NCBI RefSeq assembly: GCF_024623785.1
Contig: NZ_JANKBZ010000004.1
Location: forward strand, 372,001-436,000
Length of the DNA stretch: 64,000 nucleotides
Source: Archangium lipolyticum
GTDB lineage: Bacteria; Myxococcota; Myxococcia; Myxococcales; Myxococcaceae
Direction: 5' to 3'
Part shown: one piece after another, positions 16,728-27,503 of the stretch
Layout of the letters: the number at the start of each line of letters is the position of its first letter
Numbering within the stretch: the first letter of the stretch is position 1
Translations under genes and position numbers: made by a program
Notes under the pieces: model-generated
What the model saw: the letters and a program-made list of their open reading frames with translations, nothing else
Told to the model about the DNA's origin: nothing
Databases searched by the model: none

Positions 16728-18445
16728 GGGCGCAGCGTTCCTCGCTGGGAGAACCACACGGTCCACCCCGCCTGTCGATGAAGGTCCGTGGGCTTGATGT
16801 CGCCCGCGCGCTGGCCGAGCGCGATGCACCGGGCCTCGTAGCGGCGGGTGCCCTCGGTGACGCGGATGGCACGCAGGGGCCCGAGCTGGCCGAGCTCCCG
16901 GGCGTAACGGTAGTGGTAGCCCTCGCAGAGGGCGCGCTCGATGGCACGGGCGGCCTCCTCGAGGTGCACGTCGGGTGCATCGGTCTCCAGGAAGAGCCGG
17001 TAGGCCGGAGCGGCCTGGGCCTCCCACTCGGGGGCCACCATCGCGAAGGACGGACGCCGGCCGCCGAGCACCGTGGGCAGCATGGCATCGAGCACGGTGG
17101 AGACGCGGGTGGCGGCGAGCTTCTCGCCCACGAGGTCGCACACGGAATCCGCGCGGCCCACGAAGCGGACACAGGGCGTGGCGTGGTGGAAGCCCTCGAC
17201 CCGGACGAGGTCTCCGAGGCGGTAGCGCAACAGTCCGCCGGAAGTGGAGAGGAGCACGGAGTAGGTCCGTCCCCGCTCCAGCTCGTGCGCGAGGCGGGGA
17301 CGCGCATCGGGGTGCTCGGGGTCGAGGAACTCGAAGAAGTGGCTGCGGATGGCGAGCACGGGGGCGGGGGCGTCGAAGAGCGGAAGGGAGACGACGCCCT
17401 CGGTGGCGAGCAATCCCTTGCCCTGGACCTCGACGCCCTGGAAGCGGTGGCAGGCGGGGCCGACGGAATGAGCGGCCTGCGCATCGGTCCACATGCTGAG
17501 CAGGGAGAGCCGGGGCCAGAGCATGCGTCCCTGAAGTCCGGAGCGAAGCGCCGCCCGAAGCAAGCGAGCCCGAACCGGCTGAGGCCTGAACCGCATCCGC
17601 GAGAGCACCGCGTCAATCCCCTCTCCCTCTGGGAGAGGGCCAGGGTGAGGGTCTACGGGAGGCCGGCACACCCCGAGCTCCAGATCCTCGGCCAACCGTT
17701 CCCCATGCCGTTCCAGAGCGTCCATCAACAGCGTGAGGAAGCTCGGGTTCCACACGCTCAAGAGGGCCAGGTCCCCACACGCCACGAGGAACCACAGCGT
17801 CACATACCTGCAAGACTCCACATCGGGCAGATGAGCCACGGCTCCAGGCACGGCGAACACGCGCGAGAGCAACGGTTGCAGGAACCGCGGGAAGTACGCG
17901 GAGTCCTCCACGCTGCCCACGGGAATGCCCCCCGCCGTGCGTCCCTTCTTGCGCCCGATGGGCGAGATGGACCAGTAGCTGGGGCCCTCGCGGACGGCGG
18001 GGCGCGAGGACAGCAGGTCGAACAACATCGGCGCGAGCGCCCGGTGGAACTCGTCGAGCAGTCCCCGCGTGACGGGGACGTACTTGGAGGCCCCAGAGGA
18101 GCCCCCAGAGGGCTCGAAGCGCACCACGGGCTCGTGGGTGAGGACACGCGGCGCTCCCGCCTTGAGCGCCTCGATGTCCGCCTGCACCGAGTCCGGTGTG
18201 GACACGGGTACCGCGTCCTGGAGCTCGCGCGCGGTGCGGATGCTCGGGAAGCCGGGGACTCGCGCGGCCTGATTCGTGTCCCGTACGGACCGGAGCACCC
18301 GGGACAGGCACTCGGCCTGCGCCTGCTCGGGACTCGAAAGTGATTGGCGGAACAGCAGCGCCGAGGGGGATTGTGCCGCCATCAGCCCCGCGAGCATCCG
18401 GCTCGAGGTCAGCACCTTTCCCAGTGAGTCCAGGAGCACGGACAT
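16724..18445 (-). CDS. GH3 auxin-responsive-promoter family acyl-adenylating ligase, 573 aa
   Basis: GH3 proteins activate carboxylic acids with ATP and transfer them to an amine or thiol. The ATP-binding loop FEPSGGSSGASKYVPVTRG (~110-127) matches the family S-S/G-G-T/S-S-G motif; later TSGGLLRYRLGDLVRVEGF and VGRADSVCDLVGEKL are the conserved C-terminal sites. Residues 265-276 (DPHPGPLPEGEG) are encoded by a palindromic repeat copy at 17618-17652 that lies in frame inside the gene and is absent from the normal family architecture. The gene is followed by the overlapping Rieske gene. The substrate is unknown. Confidence 0.85.
   Translation of the reverse strand: MSVLLDSLGKVLTSSRMLAGLMAAQSPSALLFRQSLSSPEQAQAECLSRVLRSVRDTNQAARVPGFPSIRTARELQDAVPVSTPDSVQADIEALKAGAPRVLTHEPVVRFEPSGGSSGASKYVPVTRGLLDEFHRALAPMLFDLLSSRPAVREGPSYWSISPIGRKKGRTAGGIPVGSVEDSAYFPRFLQPLLSRVFAVPGAVAHLPDVESCRYVTLWFLVACGDLALLSVWNPSFLTLLMDALERHGERLAEDLELGVCRPPVDPHPGPLPEGEGIDAVLSRMRFRPQPVRARLLRAALRSGLQGRMLWPRLSLLSMWTDAQAAHSVGPACHRFQGVEVQGKGLLATEGVVSLPLFDAPAPVLAIRSHFFEFLDPEHPDARPRLAHELERGRTYSVLLSTSGGLLRYRLGDLVRVEGFHHATPCVRFVGRADSVCDLVGEKLAATRVSTVLDAMLPTVLGGRRPSFAMVAPEWEAQAAPAYRLFLETDAPDVHLEEAARAIERALCEGYHYRYARELGQLGPLRAIRVTEGTRRYEARCIALGQRAGDIKPTDLHRQAGWTVWFSQRGTLRP
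17618..17652. repeat. Palindromic repeat copy A, inside the GH3 coding region
   Basis: Thirty-five bases with core CCCTCTCCC-TCT-GGGAGAGGG (perfect 9-base stem) followed by an AGGGTGAGGGT arm. It is the same element as the copies at 18452, 18518, 31886 and 43270, but lies in frame in a gene and adds 12 codons to GH3. Confidence 0.9.
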
Positions 18446-18451
18446 GGGAAG

Positions 18452-18486
18452 ACCCTCACCCTAGCCCTCTCCCAGAGGGAGAGGGG
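18452..18486. repeat. Palindromic repeat copy B
   Basis: ACCCTCACCC arm, then a perfect 9-base stem CCCTCTCCC/GGGAGAGGG with AGA loop. It lies seven bases upstream of the GH3 start codon, so on the minus-strand mRNA it sits in the leader and could affect GH3 translation. The flank ACATACACGG-x-TTCAACCC is shared with copy E. Confidence 0.9.
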
Positions 18487-18517
18487 ACATACACGGGTTC
18501 AACCCGGGGCACGAGAT

Positions 18518-18552
18518 ACCCTCACCCCGTCCCTCTCCCGGAGGGAGAGGGG
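18518..18552. repeat. Palindromic repeat copy C
   Basis: Second intergenic copy between the GNAT-like gene and GH3, in the same orientation as copy B and 31 bases from it. The loop differs slightly (CCCTCTCCC-GGA-GGGAGAGGG). Two tandem copies form a small cluster in the 125-base spacer of the operon. Confidence 0.9.
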
Positions 18553-18570
18553 TTTTGGTTCTCCTCGGAC

Positions 18571-19344
18571 TCATGCCCTCGCCCTCACTCCAATCAATCG
18601 CAGACCCCGCCGTGTCCACAGTCTCACCTGCTTCAGGCTCAGCTCACCCAGTGCCCACATCAGGTCCCTCACGCGGATCTCCGCCAGGCACACCAGCTCC
18701 TCTCCCTCCACGTGCCCCGGGTTGCTCCTCGCGAAGAACCCGATGTGCGGATGCGCCGCCGCTTCCCGATCGATCGGCGACACCCCGTCCCTCACCCGGT
18801 AGTGCGACCCCGTGAAGCGCACCGTCCCCTGTGTCTCGTCGTACTGCGCCCCGAACCACCTCAGGGCCAGCCCTCGCAGGAACGACACGCGCTCGGAGGG
18901 TGCCTCCCAATCGTGGCGCGGCACCGTGCGCGGGAAGTGGTTCACCGCCAGCAGGTACGTCTTGTAGCCCGCGCTCAACAGCAGCCACAGCAGGGGGCGC
19001 AGGGGACGGCGCAGCTTGCGCGCGAGCATGAAGCGCCCGAACCGCACCTGCAGCTCCTTCTGTCCCCAGTAGTCCGGGTGGATGACCGTGTCTCCCGAGA
19101 AGACGACCTCCACCGGCCTCCCATCCACCCGCTCCTCCGCGACGCGCAGGGTGCTGAAGCCCACCAGCTCGCCCGTACGCCGCGCCGACAGGAGGATGAC
19201 GTACTGTTTTTCGTCCAGGTCACGCGTGAAACGCTCGGCACTGACGCCCGCGTAGCACACCTGCATCAACGCCAGCATCTGCGCGCGCTGGTGCTCGGTG
19301 AGCGACTCGCGCGAGACGGTGGCACCCTTCAAGGCGGAGAACAT
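18571..19344 (-). CDS. GNAT-like acyltransferase, 257 aa
   Basis: The protein begins MFSALKGATVSRESLTEHQ and continues with QMLALMQVCYAGVSAERFTRDLDEKQYVILL, strand and helix spacing like the N-acyl-amino-acid-synthase/GNAT fold. It then has GELVGFSTLRV and FSGDTVIHPDYWGQKELQVR, where acetyl-CoA-binding motif A normally lies. A hydrophobic helix (LLWLLLSAGYKTYLLA) follows. No catalytic assignment is possible. It starts seven bases after the stop of the RnfD-FG-GAP gene and so is in the same transcript. ATG 19344 is preferred over an upstream open stretch that is only shadow sequence. Confidence 0.7.
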   Translation of the reverse strand: MFSALKGATVSRESLTEHQRAQMLALMQVCYAGVSAERFTRDLDEKQYVILLSARRTGELVGFSTLRVAEERVDGRPVEVVFSGDTVIHPDYWGQKELQVRFGRFMLARKLRRPLRPLLWLLLSAGYKTYLLAVNHFPRTVPRHDWEAPSERVSFLRGLALRWFGAQYDETQGTVRFTGSHYRVRDGVSPIDREAAAHPHIGFFARSNPGHVEGEELVCLAEIRVRDLMWALGELSLKQVRLWTRRGLRLIGVRARA

Positions 19345-19351
19345 CGGACTC

Positions 19352-22204
<2,853 letters not shown>

Positions 22205-22383
22205 GGGATGCGCCTCCGAGCGCGCGCCGAGAGTGCCGCGCCCCCTCTCCCCTGTCCAGGAAGGGCGGCGGGCTCGCATGACTCCCCGGGCTCCTGCCCA
22301 CCCTCTCGATGATTCTCGCGCCGTCTTCCATCAGCCCGGCTCTCACTGCAAACTCCGGGCACACCTTCGACGCGCCGTCCTCG

Positions 22384-23019
22384 ATGCTCTCGCCCCTCAC
22401 CCGCGTCCTCATCCTGGCCCTGCTGTGCCTGTCCGCGCTGCTCGGCTTCCTCTTCTGGCGCAGGCAGAACGCGCGGCGCTCCCTCGGCGGCCGCATCTCG
22501 CCGCCCAAGCTGGCCTGGCTCCTCTACGCCATCTTCCTCTGGTTCCTCCTCTGTCCCCTCGTCGCCCTCGACTCCGCCGTCCATCCGGAGCTCCGCCGGG
22601 TGCTCGGTGCCTTCGGTGCCTGCATGTGGGTGCGCGGCCTCGCCGAGCTCTACATGCTCTACGTCTCCCACAACTGGAAGCCGCCCTACGGCATCGGCCA
22701 CGACGTGCTGTCCATCCTCCTGCTCCTCGCGGGCCTCTCCTGGTACCAGGTGCACCGCACCGGCACGCCCTCGCCCCTGGACTCGTGGACGCTGTCGCTC
22801 CTGGCGCTCGTGCTGGTGAGCCTCTTCATCGAAGTCCTCTACGCCACACTCTTCTTCCAGGCCGTCCAGGGACACACCACGGGTGAGGACGGCATCTGGT
22901 TCGCCGACGAGGAGCAGGCCCGCTTCCGCCGCATCAACCGCATGACGTTCGCCTGCAACGTCCCGCTCTACGCCGGCCTCGCCGCACTCCTCTGCGTGGC
23001 GATGGGCCTCCACCCCTGA
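22384..23019 (+). CDS. Multi-pass membrane protein of unknown function, 211 aa
   Basis: At least four hydrophobic helices: LILALLCLSALLGFLFW, LAWLLYAIFLWFLL, a middle segment near WVRGLAELYMLYVSHNW, then HDVLSILLLLAGLSW and SLLALVLVSLFIEVLY. Conserved-looking polar positions are in YVSHNWKPPYGIGHD. No family is recognised. ATG 22384 is chosen because the first helix follows directly; ATG 22309 would add 25 weakly hydrophobic residues, and neither has a good ribosome-binding site. The gene diverges from the RnfD fusion gene. Confidence 0.65.
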   Translation: MLSPLTRVLILALLCLSALLGFLFWRRQNARRSLGGRISPPKLAWLLYAIFLWFLLCPLVALDSAVHPELRRVLGAFGACMWVRGLAELYMLYVSHNWKPPYGIGHDVLSILLLLAGLSWYQVHRTGTPSPLDSWTLSLLALVLVSLFIEVLYATLFFQAVQGHTTGEDGIWFADEEQARFRRINRMTFACNVPLYAGLAALLCVAMGLHP

Positions 23020-23029
23020 GCACGGCCAG

Positions 23030-23046
23030 AACGGCAAAAACCGTTT
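23030..23046 (+). terminator. Weak Rho-independent terminator
   Basis: A short stem AACGG/CCGTT with loop CAAAAA is followed by TTTC, 11 bases after the membrane-protein stop. The stem is only five base pairs, so termination may be partial. Confidence 0.4.
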
Positions 23047-23252
23047 TCACCGCCATATTCCCGAAGAACAGAATTTCTGCTAATACCGTCTTCAACGTAA
23101 ATGTATAGGAACCTGACGGCCCGCCCGGGTGTGGAATACCAGCGTGGCAGGCTAGGAGCGCGATGGCGGTGGGGAGGCTTCGGGCATTCCCCTACCCGTG
23201 GCCCGTCGTCGTGGCCGTACTTCTCCCCCTTCACCCCCACGAAGGACGGACG

Positions 23253-24842
23253 ATGAAGGCGACTTGTCTCAATTCCCGCGTGACTCGCACGCTCATGCTG
23301 GGCCTGGGTCTGCTCCTGGCCCCCGCCGCGCACGCCAGCGGCGTCAAGGTGCTGGAGCCGCGACTCCCCACCATCAAGCCCACCCTCCCCGAGCTCGACG
23401 AGGAGACGCCGGTCCAGCGACTGGTGGTGAAGTTCCAGGAAGGCACCCGGGTGCGCCTGCGCGGCGGACGGATGCAGGCGCTCGGCACGGAGCGGGGCGA
23501 GCACGAGTGGCGCCGCATGAAGCGCTACGGCCTGTCCGACGGACGGGTGATGGCCGATCTCACCACCGCCCACTCGGTGGTGGAGCGCATCCCGCGCCGG
23601 GGCCAGCTGGGACGGCTCTTCCGCGAGACCGAGCTGACGCTGGCCGACCACAAGCACAGGGCCGAGGAGCGCACCGGCAAGGAGATGGCGGACCTGGACC
23701 TCTACTACGAGGTGCCGCTGCAGGGCGGCGTGCGCGCCCGGGAGGTGAACGCCCTGGTGATGCAGCTCAACTCGCTGGACAGCGTGGAGATCGCCTACGC
23801 CGAGCCCATGCCCGAGCCGGCCATGGTGGACTTCGGCGCGGTCGTGCGCGACCCGCGGACCGAGCTCCCCCCGGTGCCCACCACATTCCTGTATGACAAC
23901 CAGCAGGGCTACTTGAACGCGGCGCCCCTCGGCATCGACGCGCGCTACGCCTGGACGGTGCGGGGCGGCGGCGGCGAGGGTGTGAGGATCGTCGACGTGG
24001 AAGGTGCCTGGAACGACAAGCACGAGGATCTGCCCCGCTTCTTCTACGCGGGCGGCACCGAGTTCGACGACGCGGGCTGGCGCGACCACGGCACCGCGGT
24101 GCTGGGCGTGATGGTGGGCGCGCGCAACGGCTACGGCGTCACCGGCATCGCCCACCTGGCGCGGATCGGCCAGCAGGGCGTCGCCACCCAGACCGTCGCG
24201 AGCGCCATCACCCACGCGGCCGTCGCCGCGGGCAAGGGCGGCATCGTGCTGGTGGAGCTGCAGGCCCGGGGGCCTCGCGCCAACAGGCACTGCACCTGCA
24301 ACACCGCCCAGTGCAACTACGTCCCCATGGAGTACTGGCAGGCCAACTTCGACGCCATCGCCCAGGCCACCGCCAACGGCGTGCACGTGGTGGAGGCCGC
24401 TGGTAACGGCGGCGCCAACCTGGACAGCCCCGTGTACCGCGGCGCCTTCGATCGCTCGGTGCGTGACTCGGGCGCCATCCTCGTGGGCGCCAGCTCCGCC
24501 ACCACCCGCTCCCCCATGTGCTGGACCAACCACGGCAGCCGCGTGGACGTGCACGCCTGGGGCGAGAAGGTCGTGACGCTCGGCTTCGGAGACCTCTCCG
24601 CCTCCAGCGAGAACCAGTGGTACACGGCCAGGTTCAGCGGCACCTCCAGCGCCGCCCCCATCGTGGTGGGCGCGGTCGCCTCCCTCCAGGGCGCCGCCAA
24701 CGCCGCCGGCCTGGGCCCCATCCCGCCTCGCACCCTGCGCGACCTGCTGCGCACCACCGGCACGCCGCAGGCCCCCAGCACGAAGCGGATCGGCTCCCAG
24801 CCCAACCTGCGCGAGGCCCTTCCCCAGCTCCTCGCGCGCTGA
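23253..24842 (+). CDS. Secreted S8 (subtilisin-like) serine peptidase, 529 aa
   Basis: Predicted exported protease. Signal peptide TLMLGLGLLLAPAAHASG, then a ~190-residue prodomain. Catalytic residues sit in order: Asp248 (RIVDVEG), His279 (DHGTAVLG), oxyanion Asn385 (AAGNGGANLDSP) and Ser465 (SGTSSAAPIVVG). A four-Cys insert (CTCNTAQC, plus MCWTNHG) near 347-423 may form disulfides. ATG 23253 has GAAGGA upstream and begins the signal peptide; the open frame from 23163 only extends it with unlikely sequence. A 25-base hairpin follows the stop. It fits the predatory secretome of myxobacteria. Confidence 0.9.
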   Translation: MKATCLNSRVTRTLMLGLGLLLAPAAHASGVKVLEPRLPTIKPTLPELDEETPVQRLVVKFQEGTRVRLRGGRMQALGTERGEHEWRRMKRYGLSDGRVMADLTTAHSVVERIPRRGQLGRLFRETELTLADHKHRAEERTGKEMADLDLYYEVPLQGGVRAREVNALVMQLNSLDSVEIAYAEPMPEPAMVDFGAVVRDPRTELPPVPTTFLYDNQQGYLNAAPLGIDARYAWTVRGGGGEGVRIVDVEGAWNDKHEDLPRFFYAGGTEFDDAGWRDHGTAVLGVMVGARNGYGVTGIAHLARIGQQGVATQTVASAITHAAVAAGKGGIVLVELQARGPRANRHCTCNTAQCNYVPMEYWQANFDAIAQATANGVHVVEAAGNGGANLDSPVYRGAFDRSVRDSGAILVGASSATTRSPMCWTNHGSRVDVHAWGEKVVTLGFGDLSASSENQWYTARFSGTSSAAPIVVGAVASLQGAANAAGLGPIPPRTLRDLLRTTGTPQAPSTKRIGSQPNLREALPQLLAR

Positions 24843-24876
24843 GCCTCACCGGGCCCTTCCGGACGCGCTCCGCGCC

Positions 24877-24901
24877 AACGGGTCCGACCATCGGACCCGT
24901 T
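24877..24901. terminator. Bidirectional hairpin between convergent genes
   Basis: A perfect 11-base stem AACGGGTCCGA/TCGGACCCGTT with a three-base CCA loop lies 35 bases after the subtilase stop and 25 bases from the stop of the opposing gene. It has no U-tract, so it is probably a shared, Rho-assisted terminator. Confidence 0.6.
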
Positions 24902-24925
24902 GCCAGAGAACACGCCCGGAGGGGC

Positions 24926-25315
24926 TCAGGCGGAGAGCGCCTCCTCTTCTCCGTAGACGAGCCAGCGCAGTGCCGCGCTGTCATCGGCGAACCGGCGGAG
25001 GATCTTGTCCGTGCCGCTCTCGCGGGCCACCCGGTTGAGTTGCAGGGCAACGACCTGGCTCTCCACCATCTCCGCCACCCGCTTCACCCCGGCGCGAAGA
25101 CCGAACTCCTGCACCGCGCGGATCATCTCCGCCACCTCCGGCGCGGAGGGCCGGAAGGTGCGCAGGTCCGCCTTGATCTTGATGTCCCGCCCCATCAGTT
25201 GCTGGGTCGCGTCCCGCAGCTCCTCCACGAACCTCTCCATCTCGTCCTTGCGAATGAGGCCGTCCAGGGCGAATTCGATGAGCGCTTCCTGCCTGTCGAC
25301 GTCGAGCCTGTACAC
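24926..25315 (-). CDS. STAS/SpoIIAA-like small protein, 129 aa
   Basis: Small cytoplasmic alpha/beta protein. The N-terminus YRLDVDRQEALIEFALDGLI is an amphipathic beta pair, then ERFVEELRDATQQL, IKIKADLRTFRPSAPEVAEM (D-L-R-x-F-R-P, like the strand-turn-helix of SpoIIAA-type domains), and a C-terminal helix pair. No catalytic motif is visible. I take GTG 25315 as start because AAGGAG lies eight bases upstream of it; the longer form from 25345 would place that site inside the coding region. It is convergent with the subtilase across the hairpin. Confidence 0.65.
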   Translation of the reverse strand: MYRLDVDRQEALIEFALDGLIRKDEMERFVEELRDATQQLMGRDIKIKADLRTFRPSAPEVAEMIRAVQEFGLRAGVKRVAEMVESQVVALQLNRVARESGTDKILRRFADDSAALRWLVYGEEEALSA

Positions 25316-25432
25316 GAAAAGATCTCCTTCCGCGCTGGGGTGCACGGTGGGGATGGGGGAAATCCTTGGAGAGAGAGCATTACCATTCCAGACGGGTCAA
25401 ATGCGGAGACTCACACCCACCCTGACAGGTGC

Positions 25433-25930
25433 TCAGTCCCCCTCCAGCAGGGTAAGCAGCAGCTCCAAGCCACGGGCCGCCGAGGCACGGCGGATCGCCG
25501 CGCGGTCACCGGGAAAGACATGGCGCTCGCAGCGGGTGGGGCGGCCCCGCCGTGCGACGGCGAGATAGACGAGTCCCACGGGCTTGGCCACCGAACCGCC
25601 CGTGGGGCCGGCGATGCCCGTCTCGCCCAGGGCGAGGTCCGCCGGAGAGCGGGCCAGCGCCCCTTCCGCGAGCGCACGCGCCACCTCTTCGCTGACGGCC
25701 CCATGGGCGACCATCCGCTCCACCGGCACTCCCAGCTGCTCCGTCTTGGCCTCGTTCGAATAGGGGACGAAGCCGCGCTCCAGCACGGCCGAGGCTCCCG
25801 GGATGTCCGTGAGACAGGCGGCGATCAATCCGCCCGTGCTGGCCTCGGCCAGGGCCAGCCGCACCCCGGCGCTCCGGCACACCTCCAGCACCCGCCGGGC
25901 CCGCTCCTCCAATCCGGGCGCCAGGTTCAC
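25433..25930 (-). CDS. pncC: Nicotinamide-nucleotide amidase (CinA C-terminal type), 165 aa
   Basis: Cytoplasmic enzyme that deamidates NMN to nicotinic acid mononucleotide in pyridine-nucleotide recycling. It is the stand-alone CinA C-terminal domain: VRLALAEASTGGLIAACLTDIPGAS (catalytic Ser in S-T-G-G; the family more often has E-S-C-T-G-G), FVPYSNEAKTEQLGV, and LALGETGIAGPTGGS. Length fits the family. It starts with GTG overlapping the TGA of the upstream GRAS gene (GTGA), so it is translationally coupled. An open frame reaching 26713 is only the shadow of that gene. Confidence 0.9.
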   Translation of the reverse strand: MNLAPGLEERARRVLEVCRSAGVRLALAEASTGGLIAACLTDIPGASAVLERGFVPYSNEAKTEQLGVPVERMVAHGAVSEEVARALAEGALARSPADLALGETGIAGPTGGSVAKPVGLVYLAVARRGRPTRCERHVFPGDRAAIRRASAARGLELLLTLLEGD

Positions 25931-27015
25931 GCCGCCGTCCCGGGTACCGCGCGCAGCAGGGACACGATGGTCTCCTCCTGATAGCCCAGGCCCACGACGC
26001 CCGGCGCCTCGCGGATGGCGAGCGCGGGGTGCCGCGCGGTCCCCTCCAGCCCCCGGGCCCGCCCCTCCGGGAAGAAGCCCGCGCCGCGCAACCGCCCCAG
26101 CCAGGTCTCCGTGCGCTCGTGGCGCTCGTAACGCTGGGCGTCCTCCACCACGCCGAGGATGTCCTCCAGCTCGCGGCCGAAGAAGAGCTTGATGCCGTTG
26201 CGCTCCTGCCGTGGCAGGCCCAGCTCGTCCACCAGCGAGAAGACGAAGAAGAGGTGGCGCCACACGTTGTGGAAGCGCTGGCTCAGCGAGTCGGTGAAGT
26301 GGTCCGAGTTCGGCTCGCACAACACCACGCCCGCGGGCTCCAGCGCGCGCAGCCGGTGGAAGAGCTCCTGGCGATCCGCATCGGCGGCGATGTGGTGGAG
26401 GGCGAAGGCCGCGTGCACCACGCGCGGCCCGGGGCAGTCCCGCAGGGCATTCCACTCCCCCTCGCCGAGCGCCTCCACCACCTTGGGGATGCTCCGGAAG
26501 CGCAGCTCGAAGCCCAGCTCCCGGGCGGTGGCCGTGAGGACCGTCTCCGCCTGGGCCAGGCTGTCCCCGTCCGGATCCAACCCCACCAGGGTGAGCCGCC
26601 GGGGCGCGGCGCCGGTCGCCTTCAGCTTCCGCAGCAGCGCCACCTCCTGCCGCCCCGTCCCCAGGCCCACGTCGAACAGCGTGGCCTCCTCGTGGCCCGC
26701 GAGCAGCTCGCACAGCCAGTCGTTCGCGATGTCCCTCGCCAGGGACACCAACGGCAGCCGCTCTCCCAGCAGGTTGAAGAGGGCGATCTGCGGCAGCTCG
26801 AAGCGCCGCAGGTAGAGGTTCATCTGCCGCACGTCGCCGATGCCCACCCTCCGGGCCAGCGCCGTGGCGAAGAGGAAGTACTGCATGTCCTCGGCGACTC
26901 CCTCGACGTCCAACAGCCTCGTGAGCGCCCCCAACGAGCGCCGCGCCGAGGACAGCTGCCCTTCCTGGAGCTCCTCAAGAGCCCGCGTGAGCAGCGAGAA
27001 TTTCTCCGAGCGCAC
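25927..27015 (-). CDS. Bacterial GRAS-family protein (methyltransferase-like fold), 362 aa
   Basis: The gene carries the GRAS order known from plant regulators. An N-terminal helical cap (MQYFLFATALARRVG, RRFELPQIALFNLLG) is followed by a VHIID-like Rossmann motif (ATLFDVGLGTGRQEVALLRKL), then RHLFFVFSLVDELGLPRQ, and FFGRELEDILG and QRYERHERTETWLGRLRG, close to the plant PFYRE/SAW signature. Bacterial GRAS proteins are thought to be methyltransferase-like small-molecule enzymes; substrate unknown. GTG 27015 has AAGGAGG five bases upstream, stronger than the ATGs at 27063 or 27084. The stop overlaps pncC. Confidence 0.8.
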   Translation of the reverse strand: MRSEKFSLLTRALEELQEGQLSSARRSLGALTRLLDVEGVAEDMQYFLFATALARRVGIGDVRQMNLYLRRFELPQIALFNLLGERLPLVSLARDIANDWLCELLAGHEEATLFDVGLGTGRQEVALLRKLKATGAAPRRLTLVGLDPDGDSLAQAETVLTATARELGFELRFRSIPKVVEALGEGEWNALRDCPGPRVVHAAFALHHIAADADRQELFHRLRALEPAGVVLCEPNSDHFTDSLSQRFHNVWRHLFFVFSLVDELGLPRQERNGIKLFFGRELEDILGVVEDAQRYERHERTETWLGRLRGAGFFPEGRARGLEGTARHPALAIREAPGVVGLGYQEETIVSLLRAVPGTAA

Positions 27016-27190
27016 GTCTCCCTCCTTGCATCCCCCCACCTGACCATCGTCAAGGATTCTCATGATTCCAGGGGACTCGTCCATCCCGGGTAAGGTTGGA
27101 CCTCTCGGAGAGGATTGACCCCTGGTGTCCGGAATGGCTCACACCCGCTGAGAAGGAAAAGCGGGGCAGCGGGCGCATGACGCGGGTGCG

Positions 27191-27406
27191 TCAACGACGG
27201 CGGCGCCCGCCAAAGGCGATGAGCAGGATGCCACCCACCACCCCCGCGCCACCGATGGCCAGGTCGCGCTGGGTGCGCTCGGTGTAGCGACCGGTGAGGG
27301 TCTCCATGGCGCGCTCCGAGAGCGAGCCGGTGGCGCGGTAGGCGCTCACCAGGAACACGGTGCCGGCGACGACGAGCATGAATCCCAGGATGCGGACGAT
27401 CCCCAC
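27191..27406 (-). CDS. Small DUF3185-type membrane protein, 71 aa
   Basis: Two-helix inner-membrane protein: ILGFMLVVAGTVFLVSAYR, a polar loop with SLSERAMETLTGRYTERT, then DLAIGGAGVVGGILLIAFG and an Arg-rich end. The loop pattern (S-x-S-x-x, T-G-x-[YF]-T-[ED]-x-T) and length match DUF3185. Function is unknown; such proteins often appear in stress or envelope contexts. It is transcribed alone, divergently from the acyl-CoA ligase. Confidence 0.7.
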   Translation of the reverse strand: MGIVRILGFMLVVAGTVFLVSAYRATGSLSERAMETLTGRYTERTQRDLAIGGAGVVGGILLIAFGGRRRR

Positions 27407-27503
27407 GGCGTTTCCTCTCGATGGTGTTGAAGCGGGCCAGGGTGTCCCGGCGCCGCGCCCAGGTTAGTGCGGAATGGGCTCCTGGGAAGTAGCTTGCACG
27501 CCC

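Noticed and set aside
23141-23158. Another GG-N10-GC sequence before the subtilase gene
   Set aside because: The -12 part is GAGCG rather than TTGC; this spacing occurs by chance often in GC-rich DNA.
27482-27498. Sigma-54-like sequence TGGGAAGTAGCTTGCA before the acyl-CoA ligase
   Set aside because: GG and GC are ten bases apart, but transcription would begin at about 27509, after the ATG at 27504, and CAC of the -24 box is lost.
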